Below the pieces are notes generated by a model. It worked only from the letters and a program-made list of their open reading frames with translations. It was not told the origin of the DNA and searched no databases. From NCBI RefSeq assembly GCF_038148855.1, contig NZ_JBBVGR010000009.1:161871-225870 (forward strand): DNA of 64,000 bases, given 5' to 3'. The stretch is from Phycobacter sedimenti. Lineage in GTDB: Bacteria > Pseudomonadota > Alphaproteobacteria > Rhodobacterales > Rhodobacteraceae. Both the position numbers and the translations under genes were made by a program. How positions within the stretch are numbered: position 1 is the first letter of the stretch; each line of letters begins with the position of its first letter. Positions 1 through 7,759 of the stretch are shown here, one piece after another.

Positions 1-2
1 CG

Positions 3-218
3 GGCAAGATCGCGGCCCTGCGCCAGATGATCGGCGACCGCCCCGTGCATATCGAGATCGACGGCGGCGTCGATCCCACAACCGCCCCAAAGGTGCGCGC
101 CGCCGGCGCCGATGTGCTGGTGGCGGGATCCGCCGTCTTCAAGGGCGGTTCGGTCGACAATCCCGCCCCCTACGGCACCAACATCCGCGCCATCCGAGAG
201 GCAGCCAATGCCGCTTGA
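3..218 (+). CDS. rpe: ribulose-phosphate 3-epimerase, C-terminal part (cut by window edge)
   Basis: Only the last 71 residues lie in the window. They carry the conserved epimerase end: the HIEIDGGV strand, with the Asp of the second half of the (beta/alpha)8 barrel, followed by the phosphate-binding stretch VLVAGSAVFKG. The enzyme interconverts ribulose-5-phosphate and xylulose-5-phosphate in the cytosol (pentose phosphate and Calvin pathways). Its stop overlaps the next gene by 11 bases, so the two are translationally coupled. The 5' part is outside the window, so length and start cannot be judged. Confidence 0.93.
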   Translation, partial: GKIAALRQMIGDRPVHIEIDGGVDPTTAPKVRAAGADVLVAGSAVFKGGSVDNPAPYGTNIRAIREAANAA

Positions 219-912
219 GGCACTCATATTCGATGTGGACGGTACGCTCGCTGAGACGGAAGAGCTGCACAGGCGCGCCTTCAACGAGACCTTCGCCGAA
301 AAAGGGCTCGACTGGCACTGGAGTGAGGCAGATTACCGCCGCCTGCTTCAGACCACCGGCGGCAAGGAACGCATCGCCCACCACATGCGCGACCTCGGCC
401 TTGCCCCGGACAGAATCGACATCCCCGCGTTGCACAGAGCGAAGACAGACCGCTATGTCCGCCTGATGGGTGACGGCGGCCTGGACCTGCGTCCCGGCAT
501 TGCTGCCCTGATCGCAGAGGCAAAGGATGCAGGGTTGAAAGTTGCCATCGCCACAACGACCAGCCGCCCCAATGTGGATGCCCTTTGCAAAGCCTGTTTC
601 GGTGCGCCAGCAAACACCCTGTTTTCGGTGATTGCCTGCGGCGATGAGGTTGCGGCCAAGAAGCCCGCAGCGGATGTCTACGACCTGGCCCTGAAACGTC
701 TTGGGCTGCCCCCAGAAAATGCGCTCGCCTTCGAGGACAGCACCAACGGGCTGCGCAGCGCAGAGGCCGCCGGGATTGCCACGATTGTCACGCCGTCGAT
801 CTATACCGATGGCGACGATTTCACCGGCGCTCGCTGCGTGATTGGAGATGTGACCGCGCTTGGCGGTGTGGATGCCCTTGCCCAGCTTTTGCCGCAGCCC
901 CAAACCGCGTAA
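208..912 (+). CDS. HAD-superfamily phosphatase, CbbY-like
   Basis: A 234-residue HAD hydrolase. Motif I is FDVDGTLAETE, with the nucleophile and acid/base Asp. The Lys motif lies in AKKPAADVY and the acidic motif IV in FEDSTNGL. The helical cap between motifs I and II and the EEL(H) signature after motif I fit the CbbY/beta-phosphoglucomutase-like branch. CbbY proteins linked to rpe (cbbE) remove inhibitory sugar bisphosphates such as xylulose-1,5-bisphosphate. The start at 208 was chosen because the conserved DVDGT motif follows directly and the gene overlaps rpe by 11 bases. The exact substrate cannot be read from the sequence. Confidence 0.85.
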   Translation: MPLEALIFDVDGTLAETEELHRRAFNETFAEKGLDWHWSEADYRRLLQTTGGKERIAHHMRDLGLAPDRIDIPALHRAKTDRYVRLMGDGGLDLRPGIAALIAEAKDAGLKVAIATTTSRPNVDALCKACFGAPANTLFSVIACGDEVAAKKPAADVYDLALKRLGLPPENALAFEDSTNGLRSAEAAGIATIVTPSIYTDGDDFTGARCVIGDVTALGGVDALAQLLPQPQTA

Positions 913-927
913 CGAAAGGACCAACTC

Positions 928-1485
928 ATGGCCGTCTCCCCTCCCATTTGCGATTTCGGCTGGCACGCGCCGCAGTTCCGTCTGCCTGCCACCGATGGCA
1001 AGACCTACAGCCTGACGGATATCGCAGGCCCCAAGGGCACGCTGGTGATGTTCATCTGCAATCACTGCCCCTATGTGATCGCCGTTCTGGACCGGATCGA
1101 GCGGGATGCCCGCGATCTGCAGAAACTCGGCATCGGGGTGGCCGCAATCTGTTCCAATAATGCGCAGACCTATCCGCGCGACAGTTTCGAGAACATGAGC
1201 AAGCTGGCCCGCGACCGGGCCTTCCCTTTCCCATACCTGCACGACGCGGACCAAAGCGTCGCCCGCGCCTGGGAGGCAGCCTGCACGCCGGATTTCTTTG
1301 GCTTCAACGCAGCCGACGAATTGCAGTATCGCGGGCGGCTGGATGCCTCGGGGCGCAATCCCGCCCCACCTGATGCCCCGCGAGAGCTGTTCGAAGCCAT
1401 GCGCCAGATCGCCAAAACCGGTCATGGACCGCGCGATCAGGTGCCCTCGATGGGATGTTCGATCAAATGGAAGGAACCCGCATGA
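928..1485 (+). CDS. thioredoxin-fold (AhpC/TSA-Redoxin) family protein
   Basis: 185 residues, cytosolic, without a signal peptide. The N-terminal part has the redoxin fold, and a Cys-x-x-Cys centre sits in CNHCPYV around residues 49-55. Proteins with this CNHCPY motif form a peroxiredoxin-like group usually annotated only as thioredoxin family. The gene lies 15 bases after the CbbY-like gene, behind a GAAAGGA ribosome site, and its TGA overlaps the ATG of gph (ATGA). All four genes therefore look like one transcript. A direct functional link to phosphoglycolate metabolism is not evident. Confidence 0.8.
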   Translation: MAVSPPICDFGWHAPQFRLPATDGKTYSLTDIAGPKGTLVMFICNHCPYVIAVLDRIERDARDLQKLGIGVAAICSNNAQTYPRDSFENMSKLARDRAFPFPYLHDADQSVARAWEAACTPDFFGFNAADELQYRGRLDASGRNPAPPDAPRELFEAMRQIAKTGHGPRDQVPSMGCSIKWKEPA

Positions 1486-2141
1486 GCCAGGCCATCGTAT
1501 TCGACCTTGACGGAACTCTGATCGACAGCGCGCCGGACATCCACGCCGCCGCCAACCGGATGCTGGAAGATTTCGGACATGCACCGCTGACCCTCGCCCG
1601 CGTAACCAGTTTCATCGGCAACGGCATTCCCAATCTCGTACGCCTTGTCATGCAGGAGCGTGGTATCCCCTCAGCCGAGGAACAGATCATGCAGGCCCGG
1701 ATGCTGGAGCACTATACGGCTCATCCTGCGGATCTGTCACAGCCATACCCAGGCGTCATCGACTGCCTTCAGACACTGCGCAATCAAGGGTACAGGCTGG
1801 GTGTCTGCACCAACAAGCTGCTTGAGCCGACCCTGCAGATCCTGCAGGCGCTGAATCTGACGTCGTTCTTCGACGTGGTCATCGGCGGGGACACACTGCC
1901 GGTCAAGAAACCCGATCCGGCACCGCTCCTCAAGGCGTTCGAGAAACTGGAGGCTGCCGCCTTGCTCTATGTAGGCGACAGTGAGGTCGATGCGGCAACG
2001 GCCGATGCGGCGGATGTGCCCTTTGCCCTGTTCACCGAAGGCTACCGGAAAACACCGGTTGATGAGCTGCCTCACACCGCGACCTTCAATCATTTCGAGT
2101 TGTTGATGGATATCGTGGACCGGCGCAGAGCCGCCGCCTGA
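1482..2141 (+). CDS. gph: phosphoglycolate phosphatase
   Basis: 219-residue HAD phosphatase with motif I FDLDGTLID, motif II Thr in CTNK, the Lys in PVKKPDP and motif IV YVGDSEVDAATA. The sequence DSAPDIHAAANRML after motif I is typical of Gph. It hydrolyses 2-phosphoglycolate produced by Rubisco oxygenation or DNA 3'-end repair. The start at 1482 shares bases with the preceding stop (ATGA); an in-frame upstream ATG at 1455 would run 31 bases into the preceding gene and is less likely. It is the last gene of the rpe-cbbY-like-thioredoxin-gph run. Confidence 0.88.
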   Translation: MSQAIVFDLDGTLIDSAPDIHAAANRMLEDFGHAPLTLARVTSFIGNGIPNLVRLVMQERGIPSAEEQIMQARMLEHYTAHPADLSQPYPGVIDCLQTLRNQGYRLGVCTNKLLEPTLQILQALNLTSFFDVVIGGDTLPVKKPDPAPLLKAFEKLEAAALLYVGDSEVDAATADAADVPFALFTEGYRKTPVDELPHTATFNHFELLMDIVDRRRAAA

Positions 2142-2306
2142 TACCCGGCCGCCCCCTTTGCCAGCAGGGCTGCGCTATGCCCGCGGTGCATCACCGGGAT
2201 GAGGGCAACCTGCACGTCCGGCATGAACAGCTCCGCATCCTCGATCTGGGCAACGAACTGGCCGCCCCGATCATGGCTCGCGCAGGTTCCGTCAACGCGG
2301 CATTGG

Positions 2307-2846
2307 TCACATTGCGGCTTCCCCGTTTTGCCCCTGCAGGTCGCGCACAGCAGCCATCGCTTTGGCCTGGGCCAGTTGGACCGCCTGGGCTGCTCGGGCC
2401 CGATCCATGATGTGGTTCTGAATCGGCACGGGCAGGCAGCCGCACAGAAGCGGCTCTCCCTCATCGTCGAAATAGGCCCATTGCGCCGCCAGCAGCTGAT
2501 AGCTCTTCACGCCCCAGCCGCTCTCGTCCGGCGCAAAGCGCAAGCGCCAGTTCCCGCGGATACTGACCTGAAACCGTGCCCGCGGCCCTCTTGCCAATCC
2601 CAGCTGCTTTACGCGCTCATAAAGGTCTGCCGCATCAGGCAGGCGCCGCCCGGCAAAAACGACTTCCACTTCCTTTTCGGGGCGAGCGATCCCTTTGATC
2701 AGAAGATCGCCGCGACTGTTGCGCCCAAAGACCGGGTTCAGGTCCACGGAAACATCCTGCAACTCATGCTTGAACAGCCCGCCGTCTTCGATCTGCGGGG
2801 TTACTTCCGATCTGGATCTGCGACGGTTTGGGATTTCCTGTTCCAT
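2307..2846 (-). CDS. hypothetical protein (179 aa)
   Basis: I do not recognise this protein. It has no signal peptide, membrane segment or cysteine-rich motif. The middle part (about residues 28-145) is mixed alpha/beta with regular hydrophobic spacing. The tail (about 150-170) is an Ala/Gln-rich helix. Codon choice is GC3-rich like the neighbours, which favours real coding on this strand over the opposing 236-codon frame. The ATG at 2844-2846 is the first in frame; only a weak GAG lies before it. The gene converges with gph. A second open frame on the same strand overlaps its 3' end (see findings). Confidence 0.5.
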   Translation of the reverse strand: MEQEIPNRRRSRSEVTPQIEDGGLFKHELQDVSVDLNPVFGRNSRGDLLIKGIARPEKEVEVVFAGRRLPDAADLYERVKQLGLARGPRARFQVSIRGNWRLRFAPDESGWGVKSYQLLAAQWAYFDDEGEPLLCGCLPVPIQNHIMDRARAAQAVQLAQAKAMAAVRDLQGQNGEAAM

Positions 2847-3244
2847 GTCTCAACGCATCAGGGCCACGAATGGCCCGTTCTCCTCTGTTCGCGGTCCGCA
2901 CATTCTTAAGTTGCAGCAGGTTAATGAGGCGTTGATCCGCCAAAACTGTGGGGGATTTCCGGCATTTCGGTCCAATGTAACGCACAGGCAAGCTCGAGAG
3001 AGGCCGATGGTATGGTCGCATTTCCTTGAGCCATTCAGCGGCCACCAAACACCCACCCTTCAATCATCAATGGCCAGCGCCCTTTGATTCATGGAATTTT
3101 GCCGAAACACCCGGCCTCTACCAATTATCCAAGTGTTTACCCTTAAGGATATCTTTACAGTATTCCGATAACCTGTTGGTCAGCTTGTTTGCAGCCAATC
3201 CACCCAAGCCAAGCAGTTCACCGTTGAACATGTGGAGTATCAGT
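2847..3244. other. 398-base intergenic region between divergent genes
   Basis: This stretch separates the minus-strand hypothetical gene from the plus-strand response regulator, so it should hold both promoters. The part from about 3115 to 3180 is clearly richer in A and T than its surroundings. I see no convincing coding frame with a ribosome site, no RNA gene and no strong dyad. Confidence 0.5.
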
Positions 3245-3739
3245 ATGGGCCATGTTGGTCTTAAGGAAACGTCGCCGAAGTGCCTGATCGTCGAGGACGA
3301 CAGTTTCGACAAGAAAATGATGTATCGCACCACACGGCTTGCAGTGAGCGGCATCACGATCAAAGTTGTAAGCACCTTGCAGGAGGCAAGGACGGCCGTC
3401 AGAACCGAACTGATTTCCCTGATCCTGCTGGATAACTCCTTGCCGGATGGAAAGGGAGCGGATTTTGCGATGGAGTTGGCCCTCTCCTCGAAATGGTCCG
3501 ACATTCCGATCATCATAGTCTCCGATTGGCCCTCGCCTTTCATGTGGGACAAGGCGAGCGCCGCAGGTGTCAGACGGATCGTGACCAAGTCCGATCTGAA
3601 ACCGCATCTCATAACCGAAATCCTCGCACCGAAAAATGGGGCAAGACCCACGTCCCCACATGCGATCCCAGGCGGCCTTCCAAGATCAAAGAGCACCCCT
3701 CTGACCGATCACGAAAAATCCGAGCGCGCCCGCGTTTGA
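3245..3739 (+). CDS. response regulator receiver protein, no output domain
   Basis: 164 residues. The receiver domain spans about residues 10-125. The acidic pair is in CLIVEDD, the phospho-acceptor Asp in LILLDNSLPDG, the switch Ser in IIIVSDW and the conserved Lys in IVTKSD. About 35 residues of charged, Pro-rich tail follow, with no DNA-binding or enzyme domain. GGAG seven bases upstream of the ATG at 3245 supports this start over the in-frame ATG at 3230. A histidine kinase gene follows 72 bases downstream, so this is probably its partner or a phosphate shuttle, as in CheY/DivK-like single-domain regulators. Confidence 0.82.
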   Translation: MGHVGLKETSPKCLIVEDDSFDKKMMYRTTRLAVSGITIKVVSTLQEARTAVRTELISLILLDNSLPDGKGADFAMELALSSKWSDIPIIIVSDWPSPFMWDKASAAGVRRIVTKSDLKPHLITEILAPKNGARPTSPHAIPGGLPRSKSTPLTDHEKSERARV

Positions 3740-3811
3740 GCGTCAGCGCTCCCCACTGACTTCCTCTCAGCCCGCCACCCCATCGCGCTTAACGACAAGG
3801 ACCTTCGCGTC

Positions 3812-4546
3812 ATGTTTCGTGCCGCCATGAACAGAGGTGATGACTGCAAAAGCTGCGCGCGGACCCGCGCAGACGTGAACCTCATAGCCCAAAGAATCGG
3901 ACATGACCTGCGCGCGCCGCTGCGTGCAATGAAAACGCTTCCTGAATGGATTGTCGAAGAGTTCGAAGAGGAAGGCGGCACCGCCAACGTACAGGCAATC
4001 GAGTATCTGGATCTGATCACGGCCAAGGCCATCCTGATGGAAAGCATGCTGGCAGGTCTTCTTGAATATGCCCTGGTGGCAGACCCGGCGGCCAGGTTCT
4101 GCAAGATTGATGTCACAGCAAAGATCAGCGACATTGCCGACAGACACCTGCCGCAGGACAGGTTTGAGATTTCCATCGCCCCAGAGCTATCGCATATTGA
4201 GGTGGCGGAAGAGGATTTTGAGGCCTGCTTCAACCACCTGATATCCAACGCCGTGCAGCACAACGAGGAGCGCCCGCCCAAAGTGCGTGTCACGGCTCAT
4301 CTTCAAGACACGACCGCCGTTTTCGAGATTGCGGACAACGGGCCAGGCATAGATCCGCAATTCCACCAGCGCATCTTCGAACCCTTTGCCCGGCTGCAAC
4401 CTCGTGAAGAGGGAGAGGCCAGCGGTCTCGGGTTGGCAATAGCAAAGAAAATCGCGGGAAACTGGGGCGGCGTCCTGACCATTCAATCGGAATTGGGGCG
4501 CGGAACCTGTTTCAAGTTCAGTTTCCCGGTTGAGCCTTCGGGTTGA
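3812..4546 (+). CDS. sensor-less histidine kinase
   Basis: 244 residues. The dimerisation/phospho-acceptor helix has the H-box around IGHDLRAPLRAM. The ATPase domain shows the N-box (NHLISNAVQHNE), G1 (DNGPGID), F-box (IFEPFARL) and G2 (GLGLAIAKK). There is no PAS, GAF or membrane segment. Before the H-box there are only about 25 residues, containing a CKSC pair. It must get its signal from another protein or from that short N-terminal region. The neighbouring receiver-only protein is the likely phosphotransfer partner. The H-box region resembles that of the GAF kinase at 9351. Confidence 0.85.
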   Translation: MFRAAMNRGDDCKSCARTRADVNLIAQRIGHDLRAPLRAMKTLPEWIVEEFEEEGGTANVQAIEYLDLITAKAILMESMLAGLLEYALVADPAARFCKIDVTAKISDIADRHLPQDRFEISIAPELSHIEVAEEDFEACFNHLISNAVQHNEERPPKVRVTAHLQDTTAVFEIADNGPGIDPQFHQRIFEPFARLQPREEGEASGLGLAIAKKIAGNWGGVLTIQSELGRGTCFKFSFPVEPSG

Positions 4547-4637
4547 CCGCAGCCCGTTGCCAGCGCACGGCATATCTCTCCGGAAACAAACGGTTATTCA
4601 CAGCCAAAGCGCGAATACACGAATCTGCTATGGATGA

Positions 4638-4722
4638 TGGTGCGGGTGAAGGGACTTGAACCCCCACGCCTTGCGGCGCCAGAACCTAAATCTGGTGCGT
4701 CTACCAATTCCGCCACACCCGC
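4638..4722 (-). tRNA. tRNA-Leu (anticodon TAG)
   Basis: On the minus strand a complete class II tRNA can be folded. The acceptor arm GCGGGTG pairs with CACCCGC, followed by discriminator A and an encoded CCA. The D arm is TGGCGGAATTGGTAGACGC. The anticodon stem CCAGA/TCTGG encloses loop TTTAGGT with anticodon TAG. A short variable arm and a T arm with GTTCAAGTC complete it. It decodes CUN Leu codons, mainly CUA and CUG. Confidence 0.95.
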
Positions 4723-4946
4723 ACGGGCGCAGCACCTGAGGCGCTGCGTGAGCCGCTCAATAGCAAAGCCCGCCCAAGGATGCGAGAGAAAATCGCACCG
4801 CCTTGAAACTTCTCCATTGCGGCAAGAATGACACATGGTTTTCAAGCCTTTGGCTCATCCATGCAAAAACCCGCAGACGTCTGAGGGGTCTCGGGCTTAT
4901 AAAGGGCAAAAAAAATAAAGCACACTGAGGCAGAGCGAGTACCCCA

Positions 4947-5480
4947 ATGAAAACGCAAGCGAATCCGCCTGCGCAGCACATTCTTGCGCGCATCATTCAA
5001 ACCCGCCGCGAACGCAGCGACAGCATTGGGGCGCAGACCTCGGTCGCGCTGACCCAAGGCACAATGGTTCAGACACAGGATGGCGAAATCCCCGTTGAGA
5101 CCTTGCAGCCCGGCGATCAGATCATCACCCGCACGCAAGGCTTTTCATCCGTCTTGGGGATCCGCAAAACGCGCAGCTTGATGCATGGCGTCACCTTTGC
5201 CGCCGGGTCCCTGGGCCATACCCAGCCCGGACGCGACCTGCTGCTTCCCATCAATCAGCAGGTGCTGATCCGGGACTGGCGCGCCAGGGCCATGTTCGGA
5301 CAGCCCCAGGCCGTTGTCCCCGCGTTCGAGTTGATTGACGATGAATTCATCCGCGACGAGGGCCTGCAGATGCTGGAGCTGTGCATTCTCAGCTTTGACC
5401 GGCCCCATGTGATCTATGCGGGCGGCATGGAGATCGCGACCTCAAAGGCCGCCAGCACCGACCTGCGCCCGGCCGCCTAA
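4947..5480 (+). CDS. Hint (hedgehog/intein-type) domain protein
   Basis: 177 residues made almost entirely of one Hint-type domain. GTMVQTQDGEIPVETLQPGDQIITRT matches the opening of the Rhodobacteraceae Hint_2 family, with the PVE-L-PGD turn. However, the usual first residue Cys, the splicing nucleophile, is replaced by a Gly-Thr context, so self-splicing is unlikely. No secretion signal or exported passenger domain is present; in this family the domain often sits at the end of long secreted proteins. Its 3' end overlaps the convergent NAD(P)HX repair gene by 4 bases. The function is unknown. Confidence 0.72.
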   Translation: MKTQANPPAQHILARIIQTRRERSDSIGAQTSVALTQGTMVQTQDGEIPVETLQPGDQIITRTQGFSSVLGIRKTRSLMHGVTFAAGSLGHTQPGRDLLLPINQQVLIRDWRARAMFGQPQAVVPAFELIDDEFIRDEGLQMLELCILSFDRPHVIYAGGMEIATSKAASTDLRPAA

Positions 5481-7153
5481 AGCCCAAGTTTGCGAAAGAC
5501 GGCGGGGATCTGTTCCGGCAGGTCCTCGGCGATCAGTCCGGGGCCGAATTCCAGCGCGCATTCCACATGCAGCCAGGCGGCACTTTCTGCCGCCTGCATC
5601 GGGGCAAAGCCTCGCGCCAAAAGGCCGGTGATGAAACCCGCCAGAACGTCCCCCGACCCGGCGGTCGCCAGCCAAGGCGCAGCGCGGTCGTAATGCGCCG
5701 CGTTCACCGAACAGCGCCCATTCGGCGCAGCGATCACCGTATCGGCGCCCTTGAACAGCACCACGCAGCCCGCCCGCGCGGCGGCCTCGCGCGTCGCGTC
5801 CACCTTGGAATAAGCCGGGCCTTTGGTGGCGGGCGCGTTCAGCTTCTCTGCGATATCTGGAAACAGCCGCGCAAATTCGCCGCCATGGGGCGTCAAGACG
5901 CAGTTTTCATGCAGCATGGCGAACAGGTCTTCCGGCGCCTCGCCAAAGGCCGAGAGCGAATCGGCGTCCAGCACGGTTGCCCGTTTGGCCGCCAGCGTCG
6001 CAGGCACAAGCTCCCGCGCCCGATCAAGGCCCATTCCCGGCCCCAGACACAGGGCATTGAGACGAGAATCCTCCAAAACCTTTGTCAAAGCCTCGGCATC
6101 GGCAACGCGTTGCAACATCAGCGCGGTGATCTGGCAGGCAACCTCCTGCTGGGCGCTTGGCGGCACGCCCAGCGTCACCAACCCTGCCCCGATCCGAAGC
6201 GCGCCGCGCGCAGACAGCCGCGCTGCACCTGTCTTACCGGAACCGCCCGTCAGGATCAGGGCATGGCCATGCCAGAATTTGTGCCCCTCAGACTTGGCAG
6301 CCCAAACCCAAGGCCTCGAGAAGAATGGCCTTTTGTCTTGAACCAAGGGCGTCTGGCACAACAACTCGACATCAGGCTCCCTTAGAACGCGATGCAGTGA
6401 ATTTTTGGAAATCTCAGTAGCACGATATTGTTGAACTCCAATATCGACCACTTTCACAATACCGCAGGCTGACGAGCCGTCTTCCAAAAAGTGACCCACC
6501 TTCGGACTATCGAAAGTCACTGTCATGTGAGCCGCAAGTGCAGATACTCCGCCCCAGACCAGATCTTCACCAAAAGACCTTGCCTGCCTGGGATCACCAA
6601 GACATGCACCACTGTCCGAGCACAGACCAGACGGCACGTCAATTGAGACAAGGCGCTCGAAATAGCGGCGCTTCTCGCCAAACCGGCCAATCAGATACCG
6701 CAACTCACCAGAAATCGGACGTGACAAGCCAATCCCAAACAATGCATCAATGACCAGATCTGCCCGCACGGCTTCCTGATAGGCATTCTCAGACCAATCC
6801 CCTTCATCGCCGTCAACCGAGCAGTCGACCTGGTTCCCCCCCAACCACCGCTCATAATTTTCCTTCGCATCCGGCGGCAGCTTGGCCGGATCTCCGTACA
6901 GAAAAACCTCCACCTCCCAGCCACGCTTTTTCAGCAATCGCGCTACGACGAACCCGTCGCCACCATTATTGCCTGGACCGCAGAGGACCACGGCGCGCTT
7001 GCCGGGGGTGTCCAGCTCTGGCCATTCCTCGAAAATGGCCTCCACAACGCCCTGCCCGGCCCGCTCCATCAGCTCTAGGCCGGTCACCTCACCTGACTCG
7101 ATGGCGGCCTGTTCAATGGCGCGCATTTGGGCAGCGGTCAGCAATTCGGTCAT
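5477..7153 (-). CDS. nnr: bifunctional NAD(P)H-hydrate epimerase / ADP-dependent dehydratase
   Basis: 558 residues, the usual length for the fused repair enzyme. Residues about 1-230 are the YjeF-N epimerase, with the GPGNNGGDGFVVARLL nucleotide loop and DALFGIGLSRP. Residues about 290-550 are the ribokinase-like dehydratase, with LTGGSGKTGAARL, the CLGPGMG loop, LTPHGGEFARL and the catalytic ATAGSGDVLAG. It returns damaged hydrated NADH and NADPH to the active form. The stretch near residues 210-270 has clearly lower GC than the rest (see findings). It is divergent from glnB and convergent with the Hint gene. Confidence 0.93.
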   Translation of the reverse strand: MTELLTAAQMRAIEQAAIESGEVTGLELMERAGQGVVEAIFEEWPELDTPGKRAVVLCGPGNNGGDGFVVARLLKKRGWEVEVFLYGDPAKLPPDAKENYERWLGGNQVDCSVDGDEGDWSENAYQEAVRADLVIDALFGIGLSRPISGELRYLIGRFGEKRRYFERLVSIDVPSGLCSDSGACLGDPRQARSFGEDLVWGGVSALAAHMTVTFDSPKVGHFLEDGSSACGIVKVVDIGVQQYRATEISKNSLHRVLREPDVELLCQTPLVQDKRPFFSRPWVWAAKSEGHKFWHGHALILTGGSGKTGAARLSARGALRIGAGLVTLGVPPSAQQEVACQITALMLQRVADAEALTKVLEDSRLNALCLGPGMGLDRARELVPATLAAKRATVLDADSLSAFGEAPEDLFAMLHENCVLTPHGGEFARLFPDIAEKLNAPATKGPAYSKVDATREAAARAGCVVLFKGADTVIAAPNGRCSVNAAHYDRAAPWLATAGSGDVLAGFITGLLARGFAPMQAAESAAWLHVECALEFGPGLIAEDLPEQIPAVFRKLGL

Positions 7154-7179
7154 TCTTTCGCCCCTTGCGTTTCAAAACC

Positions 7180-7194
7180 GCACAGTTTTTGTGC
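7180..7194. promoter_or_regulatory. probable NtrC-binding dyad upstream of glnB
   Basis: The sequence GCAC-N7-GTGC at 7180-7194 has the same quartets and spacing as classic NtrC sites. It lies 132 bases before the glnB start and 27 bases before the nnr start. A second dyad of the same geometry, GCCT-N7-AGGC at 7221-7235, is centred 41 bases further on, close to four helical turns, and could be a weaker second site. In Rhodobacter capsulatus, glnB is known to be NtrC-activated from tandem sites. Binding here is inferred. Confidence 0.6.
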
Positions 7195-7325
7195 GCATAG
7201 ACTATTTTTTAATCATGCATGCCTGTTTTGCAGGCTGATTTTCCGGCAACTTGAGCAGTATCCATTGTCCACGGCATTTAGAAATGATCTGACCACCTTC
7301 GACAAGGTTGTGAGGAGCCCCCGAG

Positions 7326-7664
7326 ATGAAAAAGATCGAAGCCATCATCAAACCGTTCAAACTGGACGAGGTGAAAGAGGCACTGCAGGACGTGGGCGTT
7401 CAGGGCCTCTCTGTGATCGAGGTCAAGGGCTTTGGTCGCCAAAAGGGTCACACCGAACTCTATCGCGGCGCCGAATACGTGGTGGATTTCCTGCCCAAGG
7501 TGAAGATCGAGGTGGTTCTGGACGACGATCAGGTGGACGCTGCCATTGAGGCCATCGTGAACGCCGCCAAGACCGACAAGATCGGTGACGGCAAGATCTT
7601 CGTCAGCCCCGTTGAGCAGGCCATCCGCATCCGCACCGGCGAGACCGGCCCCGACGCGCTTTAA
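7326..7664 (+). CDS. glnB: nitrogen regulatory protein P-II
   Basis: 112 residues, exact family length. The T-loop holds the uridylylation Tyr51 in RGAEYVVDF, and the B- and C-loops are normal (TDKIGDGKIFVSPVEQAIRIRTGE). It senses 2-oxoglutarate and ATP/ADP and controls glutamine synthetase adenylylation and NtrB/NtrC in the cytosol. A GAGGAG ribosome site precedes the ATG. It is followed by glnA after 95 bases with no clear terminator, so glnBA is probably cotranscribed. An NtrC-type dyad lies upstream. GlnB rather than GlnK is inferred from the glnA partner and the absence of amtB. Confidence 0.95.
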   Translation: MKKIEAIIKPFKLDEVKEALQDVGVQGLSVIEVKGFGRQKGHTELYRGAEYVVDFLPKVKIEVVLDDDQVDAAIEAIVNAAKTDKIGDGKIFVSPVEQAIRIRTGETGPDAL

Positions 7665-7759
7665 CATTCCAACACCGCCTGCCCGCCGGACCCGTTCAGG
7701 GCCGCATCCGATGGCAGCGCACAGACGACACAGATTTTTCTTACGGAGAGGAAAACAAA

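Noticed and set aside
139..1584. 481-codon minus-strand open frame across the CbbY-like and thioredoxin genes
   Set aside because: It mirrors three real genes on the plus strand, is rich in Arg/Gly/Cys and has no family resemblance; long antisense frames are expected at this GC3.
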